64,000 nt of DNA from Lysinibacillus sphaericus (GCF_001629735.1 NZ_CP015224.1:1178001-1242000); one strand, 5' to 3'. Counted from the first letter of the stretch, positions 53,096 to 61,791 are shown. Numbers and translations are program-made. The notes: generated by a model not told the origin, from the letters alone.

Positions 53096-53623
53096 TTACA
53101 TATTATCGATGAAATTTAAATAATCTTGAGTGCTTTTTTCAATTTCACTTACAGATGGCTCAAATTCTGCTCCATAAAACGCAAAGAACGAACGATAATC
53201 TGCTTTACAATAGATGGCTGTCGTCTCAAACGGACGCAACACTTGTTCAAGTGAATAATGGTATCTTCCAACTTCACTATAATCCACATTTTTGATTCCA
53301 GCAGATACCCCTAAAGCAACTTTACGATTCTTTAATTTATCTCCTTTTAAACCATAAGCCCATCCATAAAGGAAAACATCATCCATCCACTTTTTTAAGA
53401 GAGGAGGACAGTTGAACCAATATACAGGGAATTGGAAAACAAGGTTCTGGTGAGTTTCTATCAATTTTTGTTCTTTTTCCACATCTATGTTCTCATCAGG
53501 ATATACCTTATACAATTCGTGCACAGTATATTTTTGTGGATATTTTTTTAATTCTTCTACCCATCGCTTATTAATAACAGATGTTTCTAAGCTTGGGTGT
53601 GTTATGATAACAAGAGTTTTCAC
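53096..53623 (-). CDS. NAD(P)H-dependent flavodoxin-fold oxidoreductase (YwrO/KefF type)
   Basis: 175 residues, GTG start after AAGGAGG. Flavodoxin-like quinone reductase: VIITHPSLETSVINKRWVEE at the FMN/FAD phosphate site, LVFQFPVYWFNCPPLLKKWM, then DDVFLYGWAYG. Reduces quinones or nitro compounds by two electrons. Probably under HxlR control; a near-perfect palindrome lies in its promoter. Confidence 0.9.
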   Translation of the reverse strand: MKTLVIITHPSLETSVINKRWVEELKKYPQKYTVHELYKVYPDENIDVEKEQKLIETHQNLVFQFPVYWFNCPPLLKKWMDDVFLYGWAYGLKGDKLKNRKVALGVSAGIKNVDYSEVGRYHYSLEQVLRPFETTAIYCKADYRSFFAFYGAEFEPSVSEIEKSTQDYLNFIDNM

Positions 53624-53678
53624 TGTTTTTTCCTCCTTAAGCTGATTTCATTTTTATTGTAAAGTCCAAGCTAAAAAT

Positions 53679-53713
53679 ATGTAAGTACGCACTTTTATTA
53701 CATGTACTTACAT
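53679..53713. promoter_or_regulatory. Probable HxlR operator upstream of the oxidoreductase
   Basis: ATGTAAGTAC (53679-53688) and GTACTTACAT (53704-53713) form a perfect 10-bp inverted repeat with a 15-nt spacer, about 56 nt upstream of the oxidoreductase start on the minus strand. Confidence 0.65.
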
Positions 53714-54103
53714 AAAGGTAAGTGTTAAAAATCAGTCATAAAAAATTTTTCTATAAGGGAGGAACAGCAAACCTACTATCCATAAAGTAGAATAGCTGCA
53801 TGCTCAGGTCACCATACGTAATGTGAACAGATTGTGTATTAAGTCATTAGTATTCAGTTTTAGAACGTGCTGTATTAATTTGGGAGAAATAATTTGTTTT
53901 ATAATTGAAATCATATTTAGTTATTCCATTATAGGGCGCGATTCCTTCTTGAATTGGAATTGTGCCTTTTTCAGTAATAGGGCTATTATCTCGAAAAACT
54001 TATGTGCAAAAATAAAATTAATTTCTTTTTAACAGTTATAGCTTAATAGTGAAGTAAGTAGCCAAGATTTTTGTTGGCTTTTGAAGAATAATTCACTTAC
54101 AAG
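53714..54103. other. Intergenic region
   Basis: No gene. Contains one hairpin repeat (53922-53990). A 69-codon plus-strand open frame over the repeat has no ribosome binding site. Confidence 0.45.
53922..53990 (+). repeat. GGGCGC-type hairpin repeat, variant stem
   Basis: TTCCATTATAGGGCGCGATTCC-TTCTTGAATT-GGAATTGTGCCTTTTT (read in three blocks). The stem GGCGCGATTCC / GGAATTGTGCC is again different in sequence but paired, with G-U pairs. Confidence 0.65.
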
Positions 54104-54982
54104 CTATGAATTTCCATGTTGTCGTTTTTTCATTGACTGGCTAAAGAATGTACCTGCAATAACGAATAAAGCACCCACGTAATGGTAAACAGTAAGCATC
54201 TCATTTAAGAATATTGCCGATAAGATGTAACCGAAAATAGGTGTTAGAAATAAAAAATTATTTGCTCTAACAGCATCAAATTCAAGCAGGTAAAACCAAA
54301 GGATCATGGCAATAATAGAAGTCATAACAACCTGCCAAAAAAGTCCGCTCAAAAAATATGGATCAAACTGAATATAAAAATTCGGCTCTAATAAGAAAAC
54401 AAAGGGGATTGCTATTAAACTGCCGAAAATAATTTGCCAGGTATTAACGACAATTTGAGGCAGATTCAGTTGTATTTTATTATAAAACACACTTCCAATG
54501 CCCATGGATAATACTCCTACTCCCAGAGTAATTAGCCCAAATAATGTGGCATTCAATGATTCTAAATAGGGAATAATAGCAATCATGATTCCAAATGCAG
54601 AAATGGCCATTCCTAGAATTTCTTTTTGTCCGATCTTTCTATGAAGAAAAATGGAGGAAAGAAAAGCTACAATAAATGGATTTATTGTAATAAATAAATT
54701 AAAAATTGTGGAATCCACATATGCAAGGGATAGGAACGAGCAGCCAACATAAAGAGTTGTATTTAAAATACCAAGTATAATTAAATTTGCCCATTCCGAC
54801 CCTTTAGGATATCGATAGTTTCTGAAGATATATACGAACAAAAACAGTATAATTCCTGCACATAGCAATCGTACAGAAGCAAAAATCAATGGGCTGGCTG
54901 AAAAAAGACCTATCTTTGTTGCGATTGCTCCACTCGCCCAAATAAAAGCATAAAATATCCCAACTATATTTATTTTCATCAT
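54104..54982 (-). CDS. EamA-family (DMT) transporter
   Basis: 292 residues with ten helices in two EamA repeats: FIWASGAIATKIGLF in the first and FYNKIQLNLPQIVVNTWQII in the second. Substrate unknown. Divergent from a LysR regulator, which is the usual neighbour and controller of such exporters. Confidence 0.9.
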   Translation of the reverse strand: MMKINIVGIFYAFIWASGAIATKIGLFSASPLIFASVRLLCAGIILFLFVYIFRNYRYPKGSEWANLIILGILNTTLYVGCSFLSLAYVDSTIFNLFITINPFIVAFLSSIFLHRKIGQKEILGMAISAFGIMIAIIPYLESLNATLFGLITLGVGVLSMGIGSVFYNKIQLNLPQIVVNTWQIIFGSLIAIPFVFLLEPNFYIQFDPYFLSGLFWQVVMTSIIAMILWFYLLEFDAVRANNFLFLTPIFGYILSAIFLNEMLTVYHYVGALFVIAGTFFSQSMKKRQHGNS

Positions 54983-55101
54983 TCATCACCGCCTTTATGT
55001 AATATAACTTCAAGTATAAGTATTTGCATTCAATTAATAAAATTGATAATTTGAATTATATCCATCATGTTTTCTGATGGATTGAAAGGAGGAATTGGTT
55101 A

Positions 55102-55959
55102 ATGGAAATACGCCACTTGAAAACTTTTAAAACGATAGTTGAAACTGGTGGATTTACAAAAGCTGCAGACAAACTAGGATATGCACAATCAACAATCACT
55201 TCACATATTAAATCCCTTGAAATTGAACTCGATCAACCACTTTTCGATAGAATCGGTAAACAAATCATTTTAACAGAAACCGGAAAACAACTATTACCCT
55301 ATGCCAATAAAATGCTTCAACTTTACAAAGATATAAAAGAAGTTACTTCCGTAAATGGAGAGGTTGGTGGAGATATTGTTATTTCGGCACCTGAAGCATT
55401 ATTGATTTATCGTTTTCCACCGATAATTAAAGAATTTAAGGATAAATATCCAAATGTAAATATTGAATGGCATCATTTAGATCCAATGAATTTTAAAGAA
55501 GAGTTAATTACTGGGAATGCAGATATCTCGTTTTTATTGGGGAATGAATTGAATGATGTAGACATACTGACAGAAAAACTTTGGAATGAACGGATGATGT
55601 TTTTGTATCCGAATGATTTTGATTGGAATAATACTTGTAGCAATTTACTTTACACAGAGAAGGGGTGCAGCTATCGCTTTCTGTTTGAACAGTATATTCA
55701 GGAATATAATATTCCTTCAAAATCGACAATTGAATTCTGGAGTATTGAGGCTATTAAACAATCAATAATCAGTGGACTTGGAATATCCATGCTTCCATAC
55801 GTTACTGTGGAAAATGAGCTTAGTGAAAAAAAATTATCGGGGATGGAGTATCAAACCGGTGGTAAAATTGCTACTTATTTGATGTATCATAAGAACAAAT
55901 GGTTGTCTCCTGCGGTCAAAGCGTTTATTGAAATGGTTAGAAAACATGTACAGGGATGA
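55102..55959 (+). CDS. LysR family transcriptional regulator
   Basis: 285 residues. N-terminal winged helix-turn-helix HLKTFKTIVETGGFTKAADK followed by LGYAQSTITSHIKSLEIELD, and a periplasmic-binding-like effector domain from residue 90 on. Transcribed away from the EamA transporter, which it probably regulates. AAAGGAGG precedes the ATG. Confidence 0.93.
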   Translation: MEIRHLKTFKTIVETGGFTKAADKLGYAQSTITSHIKSLEIELDQPLFDRIGKQIILTETGKQLLPYANKMLQLYKDIKEVTSVNGEVGGDIVISAPEALLIYRFPPIIKEFKDKYPNVNIEWHHLDPMNFKEELITGNADISFLLGNELNDVDILTEKLWNERMMFLYPNDFDWNNTCSNLLYTEKGCSYRFLFEQYIQEYNIPSKSTIEFWSIEAIKQSIISGLGISMLPYVTVENELSEKKLSGMEYQTGGKIATYLMYHKNKWLSPAVKAFIEMVRKHVQG

Positions 55960-55971
55960 CTGGAAAACCAG

Positions 55972-56015
55972 GTTGTTCAACGAACGGGCGCTTTAATGGA
56001 ATAAGGATCATAGAA
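55972..56015 (+). repeat. GGGCGC-type hairpin repeat, interrupted copy
   Basis: TTGTTCAACGAACGGGCGCT, TTAATGGAATAAGGA, after which the family similarity breaks off into GATCAT / ATGATC and a separate terminator. Confidence 0.55.
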
Positions 56016-56058
56016 ATGATCAATCTTTTTTATAAAAGAATGATTCAATTAAATATAG

Positions 56059-56107
56059 AAAAAGCGTGTTTTGATCAATCTTTTTTCAAAACACGCTTTT
56101 TTTAATT
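56059..56107. terminator. Strong terminator
   Basis: Perfect 16-bp stem AAAAAGCGTGTTTTGA / TCAAAACACGCTTTTT with T tract; serves the LysR gene and, reading left, the DUF3888 gene. Confidence 0.85.
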
Positions 56108-56213
56108 GCTATTTTATCAAGGGTTATAGAGTTAATTTAATCAAACTTTATTTCAATGCTACAGATCCGCCAATAATTCAACCAGTAAAGATTTATTAAA
56201 TTGATAGAATTGA

Positions 56214-56630
56214 CTATTCTGGTGGATATTTATAAGTCTTTAGGTGAGTGTGATTTATCAATTTAACTTCAGGTCCATAAGTTATTTCATAGGTCATTCG
56301 ATCCTTGCCTACGGGATTATACTGAATACCTGTAGGTTCAATTTCAAATGTAATTTGCAATATAAAGCCACGAAAATCATTTACTCTTCTAGTTTTGATA
56401 ATTTCAATTTTCCATGGAGTAACCTGAGATGAAAAATCCTTTAAAATCTTTGGATAATAATAGTTAGTCAAATCTTTTTCAATATAAGGAGTAAGCATAA
56501 GCATGAGCATATCCTTTATTCTAAGTGCGTTAGAGTCTTGAGTGGGTTCATTTATCCCGAATCCTGTCTTTGGAAGGAAAAATAAAACAAGAGTAATTGA
56601 TATTATTAAAGCAGATAAACTCTTTTTCAT
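56214..56630 (-). CDS. DUF3888 domain-containing secreted protein
   Basis: 138 residues: signal peptide MKKSLSALIISITLVLFFLP, then the DUF3888 core (LRIKDMLMLMLTPYIEKDLT, NYYYPKIL, GFILQITFEIEPTG, DRMTYEITYGPEVKLI). Common in Bacillus; function unknown. AGAGGTG precedes the ATG. Confidence 0.8.
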   Translation of the reverse strand: MKKSLSALIISITLVLFFLPKTGFGINEPTQDSNALRIKDMLMLMLTPYIEKDLTNYYYPKILKDFSSQVTPWKIEIIKTRRVNDFRGFILQITFEIEPTGIQYNPVGKDRMTYEITYGPEVKLINHTHLKTYKYPPE

Positions 56631-56766
56631 TTATAAAATACACCTCTTTAAAAATATTTTATAAATTTATTATTAACAATCCCTTTAAAAGTATGTAGCT
56701 TCAACAGTAGTTTACTGCACAATATGAACATGAGGATATAAAGAAACCAATTAAACCAATAAAGTA

Positions 56767-56784
56767 AGGGTCACAAGTGACCCT
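56767..56784. repeat. 18-nt palindrome
   Basis: AGGGTCACAAGTGACCCT is an exact palindrome 57 nt beyond the DUF4183 gene stop. It resembles the hairpin arms of the type 2 repeat (GGGTCACTT / AAGTGACCC at 8433). Confidence 0.5.
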
Positions 56785-56840
56785 AAGCAAATAGTAGAAA
56801 GAATTATTAAAACTTTTGATTGTTAATTAAAAATCAATCA

Positions 56841-57161
56841 TTAAGTTTCTGTAACTAATTCTACGGCTTCCATAACTAATGGAGTTCCAGCAGTGATTGT
56901 ACCAGTAACGCCGTTAAATGTTAACTCTGTTGCAGAAATTGTATAAGAATCACCTTCCTGCAATACTCCATTTATATAGAAATTGTAGTATCCGTTCGCT
57001 ACTATTGGGAAAGCAGTTGCGGCATTTCCACTATCGTCTAGAAAGGCAGTTGCAGCAACAGTAGTACCGTCTGTGACAGTTAAATTTGCTGCTAAAACAT
57101 TAAAGAATCTAGTCGAAGTGCCTGTAACATTTACATGAATATTGATAATTGAAAGTGCCAT
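56841..57161 (-). CDS. DUF4183 domain-containing protein
   Basis: 106 residues, beta-rich, low in charge: TRFFNVLAANLTVTDGTTVA, NGYYNFYINGVLQEGDSYTI, TPLVMEAVELV. This is the DUF4183 layout with the NGYYN(F/L)YING motif. The start is the ATG after GAAAGGAGGTG. Located 44 nt after a related gene, probably one operon. Members are frequent in spore formers; a spore-surface role is only a guess. Confidence 0.85.
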   Translation of the reverse strand: MALSIINIHVNVTGTSTRFFNVLAANLTVTDGTTVAATAFLDDSGNAATAFPIVANGYYNFYINGVLQEGDSYTISATELTFNGVTGTITAGTPLVMEAVELVTET

Positions 57162-57205
57162 TTTTTCACCTCCTTTCAAAAGAAAAAGTTTAAGGAATGT
57201 TGTTA

Positions 57206-57628
57206 TTACATTTGTTGGAAGCCTAATGATTCTATAATTATTGGAGTTCCAGCAAATATAGTTGCATTAAATGGGTTAAGAGTTAATGAATCAGGGGTTA
57301 CTTTGTATGCGCCGCCCTCTTGCATGACGGCATTTATATAAAGATTTACGTAGCCGTTAGGGTTAAAAAGCGTAAATTCGGTTACTGGATCGCCATTATC
57401 ATCTGTGAATAAATTAGCTGCAAGTGTTGCTCCGTTTGATAAATTAATATCTTCTTCAACAAGATAGAAATATCTATTTATTATTGGAATAATAGTTCCT
57501 TCAGGGATAGCGACTGGAGGAGGTTGAATAGTACCTATGTCAACAGCTTTTATACGGGGCCAAAAAACACGATCAGTTTCACAACAAATGTCGTCAATCA
57601 AATTTTGCGGGTCCAATTTTCTACTCAA
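57206..57628 (-). CDS. DUF4183 domain-containing protein
   Basis: 140 residues from TTG 57628 after GGGAGGTG; a longer open frame upstream has no support. The N-terminal 50 residues contain CCET and a Pro-rich linker (TIQPPPVAIPEG), followed by a DUF4183 domain (NPNGYVNLYINAVMQEGGAY) paralogous to the next gene. Confidence 0.82.
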   Translation of the reverse strand: MSRKLDPQNLIDDICCETDRVFWPRIKAVDIGTIQPPPVAIPEGTIIPIINRYFYLVEEDINLSNGATLAANLFTDDNGDPVTEFTLFNPNGYVNLYINAVMQEGGAYKVTPDSLTLNPFNATIFAGTPIIIESLGFQQM

Positions 57629-57816
57629 TTTTTTCTCACCTCCCTTTTTAATATGTGTGTGACCCCGCAAGTTATAGGCACTTGTAACAAGAAAGATTTT
57701 CGAAATAATATATCTTGTTTTCACTTTTATCGTATGAATGTAATTGGAAGATGATTGGTAGAGTGTCTATGAAAGAGAATTAAAATAAAAATTACAGGGA
57801 GGTATAATTTTAGGTG

Positions 57817-57848
57817 TTACTGAACAATTTGAGGAAAATGTTCAGTAA
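57817..57848. repeat. Inverted repeat TTACTGAACA, copy 1
   Basis: TTACTGAACA / TGTTCAGTAA with the loop TTTGAGGAAA between, followed by A-run and GCC. The left arm and loop recur at 58141-58163 (ATTACTGAACATTTTGAGGA) without the right arm. Confidence 0.55.
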
Positions 57849-57933
57849 AAAAAGCCAATTGGCTTATATTCCAATCAGCTTCTGTTTCCTAGCTTTTTTT
57901 CCGTTTCAATACCTACACTAAAAATAGCGAATA

Positions 57934-58068
57934 TCATATCATACCAATAAAAAATATGATCTTAACGAATCTGTCTGCTGTCCGATGCCCCAAAAAGTTC
58001 ATGAAAACAAAGATGATAGCTAAAATTGTTGAAACAACTTGCACAATAAAACGTAAATTTCCAGGTAT
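57934..58068 (-). pseudogene. Small membrane protein lacking a start codon
   Basis: 44 codons read PGNLRFIVQVVSTILAIIFV, FMNFLGHRTADRFVKIIFFI, and stop at 57934. AGAGGAAAC lies at the right distance upstream of ATA (58068), where an ATG would be expected; an ATG-to-ATA change probably silenced it, unless ATA is used. Confidence 0.4.
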
Positions 58069-58345
58069 TTGTTTCCTCTAATTTATGTAAATTACATCTC
58101 GCTTTAAGATTAATATGAATTGGATGTTAAAACCATTTTGTATTACTGAACATTTTGAGGAAAAAACTAAAAAAAGGTCACTTAGCTGGTAGGACCCTAA
58201 GTAATTTGGAGGCCGTGACGGTCAACCAGCGCCACAGCAAGTGCGTGCGATACACTCAACTTTAATTTGTGCAAGCCTATACATTGTTAACAAAGAAAAA
58301 ACCTCAGTTTCAAACTGGAGAGACGGTTTGCCAGGAAAGTAAATA

Positions 58346-58519
58346 TTATTTTTCAGGATAATTTACATGGAGTGGTGGTGGAACTAACCAACCTTTATTT
58401 TTGTTAAGACGCAGTAGTTTAGCACCGATAATGTCTTTTGCCGCATGGAATTGGCCATACATTAAAGCAATATCTTCCTGAGTGTAAATACCCATTATTA
58501 TGTAAAATCACCCATTAAG
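58346..58519 (-). pseudogene. DUF3231 protein, C-terminal remnant
   Basis: The minus strand reads MGDFT in one frame, then after a frameshift GIYTQEDIALMYGQFHAAKD, IIGAKLLRLNKNKGWLVPPP and stop. This matches the end of the second DUF3231 repeat, including the conserved MYGQFH and the PPPLH tail. Some 290 upstream residues are missing. Confidence 0.72.
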
Positions 58520-58536
58520 GATGATGCCTTATATGC

Positions 58537-59133
58537 CTATTGTAAATGTTTAGGTGTATTATCTGTATTAAGGTTTTTATTTAGGGTTTCAGTGAAGATA
58601 TTATCTGTTGAATTTTTGTTACTATTTAACAATTCTCTACTTTGAAATAACTTAATAAGATTTTGAATATCCTCTTTTGTGGCAGGCTGTTTTTCCGGCT
58701 TTAATGTATGTCCTAATTGTCCGTTTGATTCGATAGTGGCATATTGTATATCATGAATATTTGTAACGCCGACTTGTCGTAATCGTTCTTCTAATTTATC
58801 AACAGTTAATCGAAGTTTATTTAAGTTATTCTCCATTAATATTCCATTCTGGATAACAGGTACTGCCTTTCCAGATATAGCTGTTTCTGCCTTGTCAAAT
58901 TTTAATTGAATATACTCTGTTAAAAGTAAACTTAGTACTAATATTCCTGCGATACCAAAAGTAACCCAAAGTCCTCGTCCAGAAACAGGTTGTATTAGTA
59001 ACGTACCAATAGCAATCAAGATTACCGTTTGAGGAATAGTCATTTGAGAAATAGTTTTTCTTCCACTGATTCGTAAATAAATAGTTCCCACAATAAAAAT
59101 AAGTATTGTTTGCCAAATTAAATTTAAGTCCAT
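58537..59133 (-). CDS. DUF421/YetF domain-containing membrane protein
   Basis: 198 residues. Three membrane helices (residues 5-23, 33-48, 55-76), then the cytoplasmic YetF domain: ISGKAVPVIQNGILMENNLN, LTVDKLEERLRQVGVTNIHD, IQYATIESNGQLG. A polar 50-residue tail follows. YetF-like proteins are spore-associated in some Bacillus; role unknown. Confidence 0.88.
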   Translation of the reverse strand: MDLNLIWQTILIFIVGTIYLRISGRKTISQMTIPQTVILIAIGTLLIQPVSGRGLWVTFGIAGILVLSLLLTEYIQLKFDKAETAISGKAVPVIQNGILMENNLNKLRLTVDKLEERLRQVGVTNIHDIQYATIESNGQLGHTLKPEKQPATKEDIQNLIKLFQSRELLNSNKNSTDNIFTETLNKNLNTDNTPKHLQ

Positions 59134-59577
59134 TCTATTTAATATCCTTTCTTAATAAATCTTTATATTTTGTGTTCAATTTCCCATTCTATACTTGATG
59201 AAAGGGAAGTTAGGTAAAGAATCAGAAAAGAAATTTTATATAATATAGTGCTATGGCAAAACAACTTTGCAAACTATGTGTAGAAATTTGGAATCCATTG
59301 ATGAAAATTTAATATTAAAATAAAAATAAATCACCGTTCGTTTTTTACGTAAAAGGTTGAGAAAGCTTAAAATTCATAGGAGAACTGAACTAGAAATCCT
59401 CCTTCTAGATTATAGATCACTTATCCTGAGATAGGTTACAAAACTGCGGAAGATTCATTCGACTTTTTCACTTAGAGTACCACCGATATTACTCATCGTT
59501 TTGGTATGTTTTTACTTAAACTAACAGCAATTTATCTAGACAAGTCTTCTCTTTTATATAAATCAAATGCTTTAGTC
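59134..59577. other. Intergenic region
   Basis: AT-rich, no gene seen on either strand and no clear hairpin. Confidence 0.45.
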
Positions 59578-60195
59578 TTACATTTTCCTTCTAATAAAGA
59601 TTTCCGCCAAACATAAATTGAGAATCCAACTAAGCCACACAGCAATGGTGTATGACGTAACGTATGAAAGGTTTACTACATGGTGAATAATTGTGACAAT
59701 CACGTAAATGGTCATGTTTGCAAAAGAAAGGAAAAAACTACGAATTATCCAATGCTTGTGGGGAATTATTTGTTTTTTTTTAATAAATAAATACCCTTTG
59801 AGTGTTGTCAAAATCCATAAGGTGTTTAAAATGAGAAACCCAATTGTGCTGGGCCATCCCCCTGTTGCAAAGAAAGACACATAGAATCCAGGAATGTAGT
59901 TCAAAATAATCGACAAAACATAAATACGTCCATTCCAACGATGAAACTGTAACGATTTCAAGTGAATTCGTTTAATCAAACCTAAGAATCCTGTCATGAG
60001 AGCTGCTATAGCGAGAAGAATGTGAACACGAACCATCACAATCCATAATGACTGGTTCATTAGGAATTGATCTTTATTGGAAAGAAACTGTTGAAACGAC
60101 GGGTCAGTTATAAAGTTTTTTGAAAGCGTATGTAGTACCCACATAATAGGGATAATTATAATAAAAATATTTGTTACCTTTTTTACTTGGTTCAT
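59578..60195 (-). CDS. DUF2306 domain-containing membrane protein
   Basis: 205 residues, six or seven hydrophobic helices. The DUF2306 pattern includes VHILLAIAALMTGFLGLIKR, FHRWNGRIYVLSIILNYIPG and HKHWIIRSFFLSFANMTIYV, with conserved His residues. The ATG at 60195 fits AAAAGGATGG better than the ATG three codons upstream. Function unknown. Confidence 0.85.
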   Translation of the reverse strand: MNQVKKVTNIFIIIIPIMWVLHTLSKNFITDPSFQQFLSNKDQFLMNQSLWIVMVRVHILLAIAALMTGFLGLIKRIHLKSLQFHRWNGRIYVLSIILNYIPGFYVSFFATGGWPSTIGFLILNTLWILTTLKGYLFIKKKQIIPHKHWIIRSFFLSFANMTIYVIVTIIHHVVNLSYVTSYTIAVWLSWILNLCLAEIFIRRKM

Positions 60196-60375
60196 TTTTT
60201 CCATCCTTTTTGAAGGTTACTGTAGTCCTTTATCATAAGTAAAATTCATTTTAATTCGAAGTATTTATAGGAAGCACTACCCTTTCATGTTAAATGACGA
60301 CTGAAAGGGTAGCTTTTTTCTTTTCTTAAGGAAATGATTTAATCCTAAGCCTCATGACAATTTAAATCTTATTCT

Positions 60376-60975
60376 CTATTCTTTAAAAGGAGCATTCATC
60401 ACCCAATCTACAAACCCCATACGAAGCATAGAAGAACTCAAATTATTTGGCTGTTGCTGTGCATTTTTTAAATTGGAATCATATTTAATAAGTTCAATCA
60501 TAGATTTTTTGAAACCTAATCGAGGATAAACCTCAATTATAAAATTAAATGTTTCCTCCGGAATATCTTCTATACGTAAACCAACTACATCCATTCCCGC
60601 CCCGAAATGAACTAAAGCAATCTCTGGTTGTTTTTCTTCAGCAATTTCTGAGGTATGTAGAATAATAGCTTCACGTACTACATCAATTTTATCTTGTGAA
60701 AAACCATGAGAATGAAGGAATTTTTCTGCATGATCAGCACCTTCATATTCAAATGAATGTTTACAACAAACATGCTCTGTAAGACCAACATCATGTAAGA
60801 CAGAAGCAAGATAAAATAACTCCTGATCATATTTAAATCCATATTTTTTCCCCAATGCATCACCAAAGGCATATGTCCGTAAACAATGATTATAAAGAAA
60901 TTCTGGAGAAATCTCGTAAATTAATTGAGTAGCTTCTTTTGCTACCTTACTATCTGGAATAATAATGTTATGCAT
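60376..60975 (-). CDS. HD domain hydrolase (cyanamide hydratase-like)
   Basis: 199 residues. Metal-binding HD domain: HCLRTYAFGDALGKK, SVLHDVGLTEHVC with the HD pair, GADHAEKFLHSHGFSQDKID, and ILHTSEIAE. Resembles the cyanamide hydratase/YfbR-like group acting on small amide or nucleotide substrates. Divergent from a TetR regulator with a palindromic operator between. AAGGAGG precedes the ATG. Confidence 0.85.
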   Translation of the reverse strand: MHNIIIPDSKVAKEATQLIYEISPEFLYNHCLRTYAFGDALGKKYGFKYDQELFYLASVLHDVGLTEHVCCKHSFEYEGADHAEKFLHSHGFSQDKIDVVREAIILHTSEIAEEKQPEIALVHFGAGMDVVGLRIEDIPEETFNFIIEVYPRLGFKKSMIELIKYDSNLKNAQQQPNNLSSSMLRMGFVDWVMNAPFKE

Positions 60976-61108
60976 AATTTCCTCCTTAGTTTTAATTGTT
61001 TTTAAATAAATTCATGTCAAATATCAAAAGCATTATAAAATTGCATGCTAATCAAATACTAATTCTCCCACCCTCTTCTTTTAGAAATTCTACTCTCATC
61101 TTTAAAAA

Positions 61109-61122
61109 AGACCATTCGGTCT
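61109..61122. promoter_or_regulatory. Probable TetR-family operator
   Basis: AGACCATTCGGTCT, a 5+5 inverted repeat (AGACC / GGTCT) in the divergent promoter region. The AGACC-N4-GGTCT form is like the LmrA/YxaF operators of Bacillus subtilis. Confidence 0.65.
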
Positions 61123-61200
61123 CTTTTAAGATAACTTATTATATGTTAATGTACAACTAAAACATGTTACAATTTATCAACAATAATAATGGAGGATATT

Positions 61201-61791
61201 ATGCAAAAAGGTGAACAAACACGGAGACATATTGTATTAAAATCAGCAGAATTGTTCAATCAAAAAGGCTATGCTGGCTGTTCAATAAATGACATTATGG
61301 AGGCTACAGGGCTACAAAAAGGTGGTATCTACCGTAATTTTAAAAGTAAAGATGAGATTGCTATAGAGGCATTTGAATATGCTATTGATACTGTCTCTCA
61401 ACATTTTTCTGAGGCGATACGCAATGCTAATACAACATTGGAAAAGGTTGGTGCTTTTTTTAATGTATATGAAGATGTAATAAATAATCCACCAATAAAA
61501 GGGGGATGTCCTTTGCTGAATACTGCTGTAGACAGTGACGATACGAATCTACTGTTAAGAGAAAAGGCACTTGGAGTTTTCTATACATTTCTCAATATAA
61601 TTGAAGGGATTTTAGAAGAAGGTATTCAAAATGAAGAGTTAAAACCGGATATCAATACAGAGGAGGTAGCTTCCTTTATTGTTGCAACCCTCGAGGGAAG
61701 TATTATGGCTAGTAAACTAGAAAGGGATAATAAACACGTTATGTATAGTAAGCAACACGTGCTGCGTTATTTGTTTATGCTACAAATTTAG
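61201..61791 (+). CDS. TetR/AcrR family regulator (LmrA/YxaF-like)
   Basis: 196 residues. DNA-binding helix-turn-helix HIVLKSAELFNQKGYAGCSI, NDIMEATGLQKGGIYRNFKS. The C-terminal ligand domain contains GGCPLLNTAVDSDD, which is typical of the LmrA/YxaF branch. The start is the ATG 5 nt after GGAGG. Likely represses itself and the divergent HD hydrolase through the operator at 61109-61122. Confidence 0.92.
   Translation: MQKGEQTRRHIVLKSAELFNQKGYAGCSINDIMEATGLQKGGIYRNFKSKDEIAIEAFEYAIDTVSQHFSEAIRNANTTLEKVGAFFNVYEDVINNPPIKGGCPLLNTAVDSDDTNLLLREKALGVFYTFLNIIEGILEEGIQNEELKPDINTEEVASFIVATLEGSIMASKLERDNKHVMYSKQHVLRYLFMLQI

Larger units (their letters stand above)
57629..58345. other. Gap with repeats and remnants
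   Basis: Contains the inverted repeat at 57817, a start-less small membrane gene (57934-58068) and a second partial repeat at 58141. A plus-strand frame at about 58201-58341 reads GRDGQPAPQQVRAIHSTLI and on to a stop, possibly a gene tail. Confidence 0.4.

Noticed and set aside
41571-56015. Dispersed hairpin repeats as a CRISPR array
   Set aside because: Copies are kilobases apart, degenerate and separated by genes; there are no regular spacers or cas genes.
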